Assembly (NCBI RefSeq): GCF_003967075.1
Contig: NZ_AP018664.1
Span: forward strand, 3,994,001-4,058,000
Reading direction: 5' to 3'
Origin: Sphingobium amiense
GTDB taxonomy: Bacteria > Pseudomonadota > Alphaproteobacteria > Sphingomonadales > Sphingomonadaceae
DNA length: 64,000 nucleotides
Position numbers and translations under genes: made by a program. Within the stretch, counting starts at the first letter, position 1. The number at the start of each line of letters is the position of its first letter. This document shows positions 51,703-59,632 of the stretch, piece after piece. The notes beneath the pieces are model-generated. The model searched no databases. It was not told the DNA's origin and was given only the letters and a program-made list of their open reading frames with translations.

Positions 51703-52913
51703 GCCAGCCCTAGCGCGCCATAAACCGCGCGATGCAACACATCCCGAGGCATGTCGGCGGCAGGCGGAAAACGCTGCGTCATGAACACGACGCTGAGATC
51801 ATGCTTCGGATCGACCCAGAAGGTCGTGCTGGACCCGCCGCCCCAGCTATATTCTCCGGGGAAAGCGGGCACGCCGTTCGCGGGCGGGCGAAGCACCACC
51901 GAACCGCCGAAGCCGAAGCCCATTCCATCGCCCGCTCCGCCGAGACCCCATTTCACAAGTTCGGGCAGCTCATCGAGCTGATCGGGCCGGAGGTGACTGG
52001 ACATCATCGCCCGCACCGACTCCGTCGACAGGACGCGCGCGCCCTCCAGCTCGCCATCGCGCAGAAGCATTTGGGCGAAGCGGCCATAATCGTCGATCGT
52101 GGAGACGAGGCCGCCGCCGCCCGCCAGCCCCGGAACCGGCTTCAGCCGGGGGCTGTCAGCGCCGCTCTCGGCCAGTTCAAGGCCGCCGCCTTCTGTCGGA
52201 CGATAGAGGGACGTGAGCCGGTGAGCCTTGTCCGGCTCGACCCAGAAGTCGGTGTCATGCATCTTCAGCGGATCGAAGATCCGCGTCCTCAGAAAATCGT
52301 CGAGCTTCTGCCCGCTGACGCGCTCGATCAGGATGCCCGCAACCTCGAAGGACATGCTGTAATGCCATCGCGTGCCGGGTCGCGCGAGGAGGGGAAGCTG
52401 GCCCAGAGCGCGCGCAAGGCCATCGAGACCGCCGAACTGAGGATCGTAGCGCCAGCGGTCGAAATTGATGCCGGGGTCGGCAGCGTAGAGCGCGCCGACC
52501 GGCGTGCCCGACTGAAACCAGTAGGAAAATCCGGCCGTGTGCGTCAGCAGATGTCTGACGGTCGGGGCTTGGGGACCGGAGGAGTCACCGGCCCCCTCGC
52601 TGTGAACGCGCAGATCGGCGAACTCCGGAATATGATCGACGATGGAGTCGTCCAGACCGAGCGCCCCGTCGTCGATCAGAACCATCGTCGCCGCAGCGAT
52701 GACCGGCTTGGTCATCGAAAAGAGCCGGAACAGCGAATCCCGCGCGATCGGCGTGCCGGCGGCGAGATCGCTGAAACCCGACTGGTGGTAGAATATCTCC
52801 CGCCCCGAACGATGGATCGCGACATTGGCGCCGGGCACCTGCCGCGAAGCCACCAGTTCATCGAGCAAAGCGGCTACCTTGCCAAAATCCGCACCCGCTG
52901 TTTCACTCGCCAT
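51699..52913 (-). CDS. Serine hydrolase of the beta-lactamase class C fold (family VIII esterase type)
   Basis: A 404-residue protein with the SxxK motif S66-M-T-K69 (LFSMTKPVIAAATM), Tyr in WHYSMSFEVAGILIERVSG and a late GEYSWGGGSSTTFW. Lacking a signal peptide and embedded in a catabolic cluster, it is probably an esterase of family VIII (EstB-like) and not an antibiotic-resistance enzyme. ATG with AAAGGACA upstream. It lies 19 bases downstream of the TonB receptor, so receptor, esterase and regulator form one operon. Confidence 0.85.
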   Translation of the reverse strand: MASETAGADFGKVAALLDELVASRQVPGANVAIHRSGREIFYHQSGFSDLAAGTPIARDSLFRLFSMTKPVIAAATMVLIDDGALGLDDSIVDHIPEFADLRVHSEGAGDSSGPQAPTVRHLLTHTAGFSYWFQSGTPVGALYAADPGINFDRWRYDPQFGGLDGLARALGQLPLLARPGTRWHYSMSFEVAGILIERVSGQKLDDFLRTRIFDPLKMHDTDFWVEPDKAHRLTSLYRPTEGGGLELAESGADSPRLKPVPGLAGGGGLVSTIDDYGRFAQMLLRDGELEGARVLSTESVRAMMSSHLRPDQLDELPELVKWGLGGAGDGMGFGFGGSVVLRPPANGVPAFPGEYSWGGGSSTTFWVDPKHDLSVVFMTQRFPPAADMPRDVLHRAVYGALGLA

Positions 52914-52932
52914 GATTTGTCCTTTTGGTGTG

Positions 52933-55146
52933 TCAGAACTTCACGCCGAGCGTCACGCCATAGGTCCGGGGCGCGCCGAGGTGGCGGAACACCCCCTGAT
53001 TGGCCTCGCCGATGCCGGTGGCATAGACTTCGTTCGTCAGGTTCTTGCCCCACAGGCGCACGGAAAGATGGTCGCTCGGCTCGGTCCACTGAACGGACGC
53101 GTTGAGGAGACCATAGGAAGGCTGAAAGGCGAAATTGTCGGCGGACGCATACCAGCGGCTCGAATAGGAATAGAGGACGCTGAACGCCAACGCGCCCTGC
53201 GCCAGCTCCGTCTTGTAGTTCGCGCCGACATTATAGGACCATGTCGGCGACTGGCCCACCCGATTGCCTTTGGCGGAAAGGGTGCAGAAACTTCCCGGCG
53301 CGGTGACGCAGCCATCGAAGCCGTTGAAATAGGGCGCATTGTCGTAGGAACTGAACCGGCCGTGCAGATAGCCCAGACCGCCGTTGAGCGACAGGCCATG
53401 ACCCAGAACGAGGTCCGCGTCGAAATCGACGCCATAGATTTTGGCAGCCGCGCCATTGCCGATCAGGCTGTTGCCCCCGGCATAGTTGGTCACCTGTATA
53501 TTGGAATAATTGTAGTGGAATGCGGCGATGTTGAGCCTCAGCCGCCGGTCCAGCAGCTCGGTTTTCAGGCCCACCTCAGCCGCCTTGATCTGTTCGGGCC
53601 TGTAGGGAGGGTTCGCCGACGAGTTCAGATTATAGCCGCCGCTCTTGAAGCCGGTATTGTAGCTCACATAGCCGAGAATATCGGGCGTGAACTTGTGATC
53701 CAGCGCAATGCGATAGTTGAACCGGGTAAAGTCGATCTTGCCGGGAAAGCCCGAGCCTGCCGCGGGCAGGGGATGGACCGCCGCGATGACACCGCCCGCA
53801 ACGATGCTTTCCGTTCCGCCTATCGTTCTTTTTTCATAGGTGAGGCGTCCGCCCAGCGTCAGGGTCGTGTTGTCGAGTATCTCATAGCTGGCCTGACCGA
53901 AGGCCGCAGCCGATCGGGTCGTCACCCGGTTGTTCAGGAGGATGGCGGCAGGCACGCCGGGAATGAACGAGACCGGGGCGGCCAGTTCGATGCTGACATT
54001 CTCATACCCGTCCCTCGCAGAGAAGAGATAGGCGCCCGCCACCCATTTGAGCGGCCCGCCGGACGTGGATGAGAGCTGGAATTCCTGGCTGAACTGTCTC
54101 GCGCGAACCGGGCCGCCATCGGCGCCGCAGCAACTGATGAGCTGCACCGGCGTCAGATCGAGATCCAGTTCGAACATATATCTGCTCTTGCGAAAGGCCG
54201 TGATGCTCTGCAGCGCCACGTCGCCCAGATCCTGATTGATCTGGAGCGAGATGCCGCCCGAGCGCAACCGGCTGTCGCCCTGCACATTGCTGTTGGTGTC
54301 GAAAGGACCGCCGAGCGGGAAGGGACCGCCGAAAAAGGGATTGTTGAAGCTCTGCGGATAGCCCGGATAGGCATGCTGCACATCGGCGGCTTTCCGGTCG
54401 GCATAGTCGATGGCGAAGCGTATCTTCGTCCTGTCGCCCGGTTCGAACAGCAGCTTGGAGCGAACCGCAAAGTCGTGATCGGTGCGGTTGACGTCGCGGC
54501 CGTTGAACAGGTTGGTGCCCCAGCCCTTGCCCTGATGTTCGTAACGCACCGCCAGATCGGCGGCCACACCGTCCGCCAGTCCGGCGCTCAGATAGGCATT
54601 GGCGGTGACTGTCTCGTAATTGGCGTAGCTCAGGTCCAGCGCCATCGACGGATCATATCCGGGGTCTTTGGTGATGACATGGATGAGGCCGCCCGTGGCG
54701 TTGCGCCCGAACAGCGTGCCCTGCGGGCCTTTGAGTACTTCCACCCGCTCGATATTGTTGAGCGTGAGCAGGGACGACGTGCCGCTCGCGATATAGACGC
54801 CGTCGACATAGAGAGCGACCGGATTTTCGACGCCGGGTCCGGAAAAGTCCGTGCCGACGCCGCGAATGTGCGGCTGGATGGTGCCGGCGACCTGCGTCAG
54901 GGAAAGGTTCGGCGTCACGGTGCCCAGATCGGCCGCGCTGGTGATCCCCGCCGATTCCAGCCGTGCCGAGGTGACGGCCGTGATCGCGACCGGAACATCC
55001 TGAAGATTTTCGGATCGCTTCTGGGCCGTGACGACGATGTCTTCCAGACTGCCGGTCGCGCCGGCATTGTCCTGCGCGAACGATGGGCTGGCGCCGATCG
55101 CGATGGGCGCAGCCGTCATAAGAAGCGTTGTGATTTTGCGAAACAT
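52933..55146 (-). CDS. TonB-dependent receptor of the catabolic cluster (right)
   Basis: A 737-residue receptor: signal peptide (ITTLLMTAAPIAIGASPSFA), TonB-box-like EDIVVTAQKRSENLQDVPVA, plug motifs TPNLSLTQVAGTIQPHIRGV, YVDGVYIASG, RVEVLKGPQGTLFGRNATGG, and C-terminal VTLGVKF. The PVAITAVTS and GTLFGRNATGG style is the sphingomonad receptor type that often imports steroids, lignin-derived aromatics or siderophores. The ATG at 55146 has GAGGGG six bases upstream. It is the first gene of the operon that includes the esterase and LuxR regulator. Confidence 0.9.
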   Translation of the reverse strand: MFRKITTLLMTAAPIAIGASPSFAQDNAGATGSLEDIVVTAQKRSENLQDVPVAITAVTSARLESAGITSAADLGTVTPNLSLTQVAGTIQPHIRGVGTDFSGPGVENPVALYVDGVYIASGTSSLLTLNNIERVEVLKGPQGTLFGRNATGGLIHVITKDPGYDPSMALDLSYANYETVTANAYLSAGLADGVAADLAVRYEHQGKGWGTNLFNGRDVNRTDHDFAVRSKLLFEPGDRTKIRFAIDYADRKAADVQHAYPGYPQSFNNPFFGGPFPLGGPFDTNSNVQGDSRLRSGGISLQINQDLGDVALQSITAFRKSRYMFELDLDLTPVQLISCCGADGGPVRARQFSQEFQLSSTSGGPLKWVAGAYLFSARDGYENVSIELAAPVSFIPGVPAAILLNNRVTTRSAAAFGQASYEILDNTTLTLGGRLTYEKRTIGGTESIVAGGVIAAVHPLPAAGSGFPGKIDFTRFNYRIALDHKFTPDILGYVSYNTGFKSGGYNLNSSANPPYRPEQIKAAEVGLKTELLDRRLRLNIAAFHYNYSNIQVTNYAGGNSLIGNGAAAKIYGVDFDADLVLGHGLSLNGGLGYLHGRFSSYDNAPYFNGFDGCVTAPGSFCTLSAKGNRVGQSPTWSYNVGANYKTELAQGALAFSVLYSYSSRWYASADNFAFQPSYGLLNASVQWTEPSDHLSVRLWGKNLTNEVYATGIGEANQGVFRHLGAPRTYGVTLGVKF

Positions 55147-55273
55147 CGTCATCCCCTCATTTTCCGACTTCTATTATCCGCGCTGGCGGCGCGACCCCGA
55201 CGGTGCATGCGGTTTCGACCGCGGTCCTGCACGCATCGGTTCGGTCGCTGGTTTGCCTCAACCGGGCAGGACC

Positions 55274-55300
55274 GTCTGTCCTCAATTAGAAGGGACAGAC
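55274..55300. promoter_or_regulatory. Operator-like dyad GTCTGTCC-N11-GGACAGAC
   Basis: Two perfect 8-base arms with an 11-base AT-rich spacer, in the 240-base region between the divergent TonB receptor (left) and CocE-type hydrolase (right). Size and symmetry fit a dimeric regulator such as the LuxR-type protein encoded nearby. No match to a published box is claimed. Confidence 0.55.
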
Positions 55301-55383
55301 TGTCGGGCCGTGAGGGGCTAGGTCTTGCAGGGTCGATTACCGCGCCGTCAGACGGACGCGCGCCAGATGGAGGAGGATGCCGG

Positions 55384-57000
55384 GTGTCGGAAAGTGCGGC
55401 CGAACTGACGAAGGAAGCGGAGGCCGACCTTGGCGCAGTCACCTATCCATTGCCCGAAGGCATCATCGTGGAGCGCGATGTCCGGGTGCGCATGCGCGAC
55501 GGCGTGCATCTGGAGGCGACGGTCTATCGGCCCGAGAAAGAGGGCCGCTACCCCGTCATCATGTGCGTCACCGCCTATGGCAAGGATTTCGGCCCCGCCG
55601 ACTATTCGACCCTGCCCAAGATCAAGGCGGCGGGCATGGCGGTCGGCACCATGCATATTTGCGAGGTTACGACCTGGGAGGGGCCGGACCCCGGCTTCTG
55701 GGTGCCGCATGGCTATGCGGTGATGGTCGCCGATCCCCGTGGCTATTATGGATCGGAGGGGGAACCCGGCGTCTATTCCGAGGAAGACGCCCACGACTAT
55801 GCCGAACTGATCGAGTGGGCGGGAGTTCAGCCGTGGAGCAACGGCTCGGTGGGCCTTCACGGCGTATCCTACCTTGCCTGCAATCAGTGGATGGTCGCAT
55901 CGAAGACGAAGCCTTCCCATCTCAAGGCTATTGTGCCGTGGGAGGGGGCGAGCGATTTCCTGCGCGACGTCATGGAGCCGGGCGGAGTGCCGGAAACGCG
56001 CTTTCTGGGCGGCTATTATGCCGGTTCGCTTGCACGCGGCGCGGGCATGGGCATCGCAGAGACAGGTCCGGCGATGATGGACCGCGCCGCGCGCAATCCG
56101 TTCGTGCTGGAGAATATCGACGTGCCCGCGCTCATCTGCGCGTCCTGGTCGGACCATGGCCTGCACACGCGCGGGTCGGTCGAGGGCTTCGTGCGTATCG
56201 CCTCGGATCAGAAGTGGCTCTACACGCATGGCGGCAACAAATGGGAAGTCTATTACAGCCCCGATGCGGTCGAATGGCAGAAATCCTTCTTCGACCATTT
56301 CCTGAAGGGCGAGGATAACGGCTTTCAGGATCGTCCGCGCGTCAGGCTGGAAGTGCGCGACACGAAGGAACGGGTCGAGGTGCGCGCCGAGACTGCCTGG
56401 CCGATTGAGGGCACGAGGTTCACGCCGATGTATCTCGATCCGGCGGGCAAGGCGCTGACATCCTCGATTCCGGAAGATGCCGCCCGGATCGAATACGACG
56501 CCGAAGCGAAACAGTCGGTGGAGTTCGACCTTATCTTCGACCGGCGCACGGAAGTGACCGGCCCCATGGTGCTGAAATTGTGGGTAAGCGCGAAGGACGC
56601 CGACGATCTGGACCTGTTCGCGGCGGTCCGGAAATTCGACGCCAGCGGACAGGAAGTGTTTTTCTGCGGGAAGGACGGGTTCCGGTCGGGCGTGGTGGCG
56701 CTCGGCTGGCTGCGCGTGTCGCGACGCCACCTCGACCCTGTGCTGTCGAGGCCGTGGCGGCCTTTCCAGAGCTTCGAACGGACGGAGAAGGTGCGGCCCG
56801 GCGAGATCGTCCCCGTCGAAATGGAGATTTTGCCTTCCAGCACGCTGTTCGAGGCGGGCGAGACGCTCCGGCTGGCCATCAGCGGCCGCGACATCCTCGA
56901 ATTTTCACGCTTCGGCCATGACGACAGCGTGAACAGGGGGCGGCACGAAATCCATACCGGCCCGGACCATCCTTCCCATCTGCTCGTCCCGTTCATCTGA
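55384..57000 (+). CDS. CocE/NonD-type hydrolase (X-Pro dipeptidyl-peptidase-like S15 family)
   Basis: A 538-residue hydrolase. N-terminal alpha/beta fold: TVYRPEKEGRYPVIMCVTAY, ADPRGYYGSEGEP, nucleophile Ser162 in LHGVSYLA, acid Asp in CASWSDHGLHTRG and His in LYTHGGNKW. The C-terminal jelly-roll has MYLDPAGKAL and VEFDLIFDRRTEVTGPMVLK. Relatives cleave cocaine-type esters, cephalosporin acyl groups or other bulky esters and amides. GTG at 55384 follows GGAGGAGG by about 9 bases. An open frame continues upstream into the receptor region and is not coding. Confidence 0.88.
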   Translation: MSESAAELTKEAEADLGAVTYPLPEGIIVERDVRVRMRDGVHLEATVYRPEKEGRYPVIMCVTAYGKDFGPADYSTLPKIKAAGMAVGTMHICEVTTWEGPDPGFWVPHGYAVMVADPRGYYGSEGEPGVYSEEDAHDYAELIEWAGVQPWSNGSVGLHGVSYLACNQWMVASKTKPSHLKAIVPWEGASDFLRDVMEPGGVPETRFLGGYYAGSLARGAGMGIAETGPAMMDRAARNPFVLENIDVPALICASWSDHGLHTRGSVEGFVRIASDQKWLYTHGGNKWEVYYSPDAVEWQKSFFDHFLKGEDNGFQDRPRVRLEVRDTKERVEVRAETAWPIEGTRFTPMYLDPAGKALTSSIPEDAARIEYDAEAKQSVEFDLIFDRRTEVTGPMVLKLWVSAKDADDLDLFAAVRKFDASGQEVFFCGKDGFRSGVVALGWLRVSRRHLDPVLSRPWRPFQSFERTEKVRPGEIVPVEMEILPSSTLFEAGETLRLAISGRDILEFSRFGHDDSVNRGRHEIHTGPDHPSHLLVPFI

Positions 57001-57087
57001 TCGGCGGCGAGCGACTGGGAGGCGGGGCCAGAAGCCTTGCTGCGATAGACCTGCCGATGCTCGATGTGAAATTGCCCAGAGGCTGCG

Positions 57088-57906
57088 ATGAGTGACCGAA
57101 TGATAGAACGGATTGTGCTGAACGGCGCGGAACTCGCCTATTCCACCTATGGCGTGGAGGGGGGCAAGGAAGCGCTCCTTTTCGTCCACGGTTACGCAAT
57201 GCGCGCGACGGGGCCGCTTTACGGGGAACTGCTGACGGCGCTGTCGAAACGCCATGCGGTCTATGCGCTCGATCTGCGCGGCCATGGCGCCTCAAAGGAC
57301 TCATGGGCGAACTGGTCGTTCGAAACGCTGGCCGACGACATTGTCGCCTTTGTCGAAGCGCTGCGGCTCGACCAGCCGGTCTTTGTTGGCCATTCCTTCG
57401 GCGCCCCGGTCGGCCTTTTCACGGAAATCCGCCATCCGGGCACGTTTTCGGCCTTCTGCCTGCTGTCTCCGGGGCCGGCGGATCACCGGCGCGATCCGGT
57501 CGATGCGCTCAAATTCATGATCGAGAACGGTCGCAGCCGCGACGTCCTGCGTCCCGGATTCGACCGGATGTTCGTGCATCGCCCGAGCGCATCGACCGAA
57601 GCCACGCTCGACGCTGTGACCCTGCTGGACAGCGGCGTCCATCTGGCGCTTCAGGCGGCCAATCCCCTGTTCTCGATTGACGATCAGCTCAAGGATGTGG
57701 CCGCGCCTGCGCTGCTGATCTGCGGAGAGGCCGATACGGTCGTCCCGCCCGCCATCCAGCATGACATGGCGCGCAAACTGCCACGGTGCAGGGAAGTGGT
57801 CCATGCGGCCGAAGGGCACATGCTCCCGATCGAGAGCGCGCCGGTCGTGGCCGGAGACATCGCGGCGTTCCTCGCCGAATTTGCGCGCGATCCCCTTTCG
57901 TCCTGA
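57088..57906 (+). CDS. Alpha/beta hydrolase
   Basis: A 272-residue alpha/beta-fold enzyme: LFVHGYAMRATGPLYGELL (oxyanion HGY), ALDLRGHGASKDSWANWSFE, nucleophile Ser103 in FVGHSFGAPVGLF, Asp in CGEADTVVPPAI and His in AAEGHMLPIES. In meta-cleavage pathways hydrolases of this fold cleave the ring-opened product (BphD/MhpC type); substrate here cannot be told. It lies 87 bases after the CocE-type gene on the same strand, probably the same transcript. Confidence 0.88.
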   Translation: MSDRMIERIVLNGAELAYSTYGVEGGKEALLFVHGYAMRATGPLYGELLTALSKRHAVYALDLRGHGASKDSWANWSFETLADDIVAFVEALRLDQPVFVGHSFGAPVGLFTEIRHPGTFSAFCLLSPGPADHRRDPVDALKFMIENGRSRDVLRPGFDRMFVHRPSASTEATLDAVTLLDSGVHLALQAANPLFSIDDQLKDVAAPALLICGEADTVVPPAIQHDMARKLPRCREVVHAAEGHMLPIESAPVVAGDIAAFLAEFARDPLSS

Positions 57907-57935
57907 CTTCGCGTCCGCAGGCGGGCGAGCAGCGC

Positions 57936-58253
57936 TTATGGCGGCGGAGCGCCGTATGTCGCGCCAAGATAGTCGGCGATGCGGTCGGCGTCGGCCGGCT
58001 CGATGGGCGCGCCGTAGACCTTCACCATCTTCGCGACGCCATCCTTCCAGAACTGGGCGCCCTTACCGCGAGGCTGGGTGGTGATATAGTCGAGCGAATG
58101 GCATGCGGCGCAGGTTCCCGCCGTCAGATCCCGGTCCCGCCCCGGCAGCAGTTCCACCGCATCGTCGGCGGGAATCGGATAGTTCATGCCGCTGGTCGCG
58201 GTGGCGGACGCGATCCCGGTCAGGATCATGAGGAAGGTCGGACCCGATCTCAT
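57936..58253 (-). CDS. Small periplasmic cytochrome c (SorB-like subunit)
   Basis: A 105-residue c-type cytochrome with a signal peptide (FLMILTGIASATATSG) and one haem motif, Cys48-Ala-Ala-Cys51-His52 (GTCAACHSLDY). Methionine candidates for the sixth ligand are in KDGVAKMVKVYGAPI. The start at 58253 overlaps the stop of the sulfite-oxidase-type gene (ATGA), indicating a two-subunit enzyme: molybdoprotein plus electron-accepting cytochrome, as in SorAB sulfite dehydrogenase. Confidence 0.88.
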   Translation of the reverse strand: MRSGPTFLMILTGIASATATSGMNYPIPADDAVELLPGRDRDLTAGTCAACHSLDYITTQPRGKGAQFWKDGVAKMVKVYGAPIEPADADRIADYLGATYGAPPP

Positions 58254-59455
58254 AGCGCGTTCAGTTCCACCCCTTCGACGATATTGCGCATATATCCGGC
58301 GGGCTGCCATCGCTGCTGCATCGGCTGGGTTTCGCCGCTGCCGCTGGTGGCGCGGACGAGAATGCGGTGCGCGCCCGGCTCTAGCGTCATCGGCGCCGAC
58401 CATGACCGGAAGCTGTAGCGGCCGAGATCCCGGCCTAGCGACGCGGCGATCCATTCGCGGCCGCCATCGGCCGACAGCTCGACCCTCGCTATGCCCGCCC
58501 CGCCGTCGAAGGCGATGCCGGACAGAAGGTGAGGCTGCCCCGCCTCGATCCGCGCGCCGTCCCTGTGGCTCGTCAGGAACGACCGCACATTGAGGCGTCC
58601 GATCGGGCGTGTGCGGTCGGGCTTCGTGCCCGGCGCGACGCAGGCGCAGTCATTTTCGGGAATGCGATAGGCCGTGTTCATCCAATATCCGTCATAGACC
58701 GCATCGACGACCTGGATGTCATGCAGATGCTTGACCCAGTAAGTGCCATAATAGCCAGGCACGACCAGTCGCAGGGGATAGCCATTGAGGAATGGCAGGT
58801 CCGCGCCGTTCATCTGCCACGCCAGCATCACCTCGCCATCGCGCGCATGGTCGATGTCCAGCGCCTTGATGAAATCGGGGACGCCATCGGAAGGGGGATT
58901 GTCGAGGCCGTTGAACGTCACCTGCCGCGCATTGGCGCGAACCCCGGCGCGGTCGAGCAGGGCGCGGAGCGGCACGCCTGTCCATCGGGCATTGCCCATC
59001 GCCCCGTTGCCCAGTTGCCCGCCGCCCACGCGCGGGTCGGAAAAGCCCCTGCTGTTCCCCGAACATTGATTGACCGCGACGATTTCCTGCGCCGGAAAGT
59101 CCCGTTTCAGCTCCGCCAGCGACAGGGACAGCGGCCGCGCCACATGGCCGCCCAGTGTCAGGCGGAAGCTGGCGGCGTCGATGTCGACCGGCAGATCGGA
59201 CAGATGATAACGCACGAAGAAGGCGTCGTTCGGCGTGATCGGCCCCTCCGCGAAAATTTCGAAGGGCGTTTCCAGTTGCGGCGGGCGGGCGGTGAGGCGG
59301 ATGAGGGGCCGCTTCTGCGGGTAGGCGACAAGCGGACGCGCCCCATTGGCGAAGGGCAGGACGATCTCTCGCGCCGCGGCGCGTGCAGCGGCCCCGCCGG
59401 ACAGACTTCCCGCAATGAGGCCAGCGACAAGGCTGCGCCGATCAACTTCACGCAA
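58250..59455 (-). CDS. Sulfite oxidase-fold molybdoprotein (SorA-like sulfite dehydrogenase)
   Basis: A 401-residue protein with a twin-arginine signal (REVDRRSLVAGLIAGSLSGG). The Moco-ligand Cys131 is in VAVNQCSGNSRGF; GNAMGNARWTGVPLRALLD-like text (here NGAMGNARWTGVPLRALLDR), LPFLNGYPLRLVVPGYYGTY and WVKHLHDIQVVD define the sulfite oxidase fold; the C-terminal half is the dimerisation domain. TTG at 59455 follows GGAGAG. With the cytochrome c it would oxidise sulfite to sulfate in the periplasm. Substrates such as other sulfur or nitrate-like anions are possible in this fold. Confidence 0.88.
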   Translation of the reverse strand: MREVDRRSLVAGLIAGSLSGGAAARAAAREIVLPFANGARPLVAYPQKRPLIRLTARPPQLETPFEIFAEGPITPNDAFFVRYHLSDLPVDIDAASFRLTLGGHVARPLSLSLAELKRDFPAQEIVAVNQCSGNSRGFSDPRVGGGQLGNGAMGNARWTGVPLRALLDRAGVRANARQVTFNGLDNPPSDGVPDFIKALDIDHARDGEVMLAWQMNGADLPFLNGYPLRLVVPGYYGTYWVKHLHDIQVVDAVYDGYWMNTAYRIPENDCACVAPGTKPDRTRPIGRLNVRSFLTSHRDGARIEAGQPHLLSGIAFDGGAGIARVELSADGGREWIAASLGRDLGRYSFRSWSAPMTLEPGAHRILVRATSGSGETQPMQQRWQPAGYMRNIVEGVELNAL

Positions 59456-59522
59456 GAGCTTCTCTCCAGAAACGCAGCCGATTTATCCATATGCGCGGAG
59501 GTTTCAATATGCTCCTTGAGCT

Positions 59523-59632
59523 TCATCGGCCAATAGTTTTCAGCGCCTTCGCGGCGGCGATGGCCGCCCATGCTGCCGCCATGCCGCGCCGACGATGAGG
59601 ACGTCGCACCGGCGCGTCTGCGCTTCTTTCAT
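59523..59632 (-). pseudogene. Decayed N-terminus of an FAD-dependent oxidoreductase
   Basis: An ATG at 59632 overlaps the stop of the upstream monooxygenase (ATGA) and opens MKEAQTRRCDVLIVGA, the start of an FAD/NAD-binding Rossmann fold; the reading then breaks. Adding one base (near 59580) gives VGAGMAAAWAAIAAAKALKT, the expected GxGxxA helix, which runs to a stop at 59523. The remaining several hundred residues are absent. This fits a once-coupled flavoprotein gene that was frameshifted and then deleted. Confidence 0.6.

Noticed and set aside
51699..52913. Antibiotic-resistance beta-lactamase
   Set aside because: Fold and SxxK motif are shared with family VIII esterases; no signal peptide is seen and the gene lies in a catabolic operon, so resistance is unlikely.
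54373..55383. N-terminal extension of the CocE-type hydrolase into the receptor gene
   Set aside because: It runs antisense to the receptor; GTG at 55384 has a strong ribosome-binding site and gives a normal family start.
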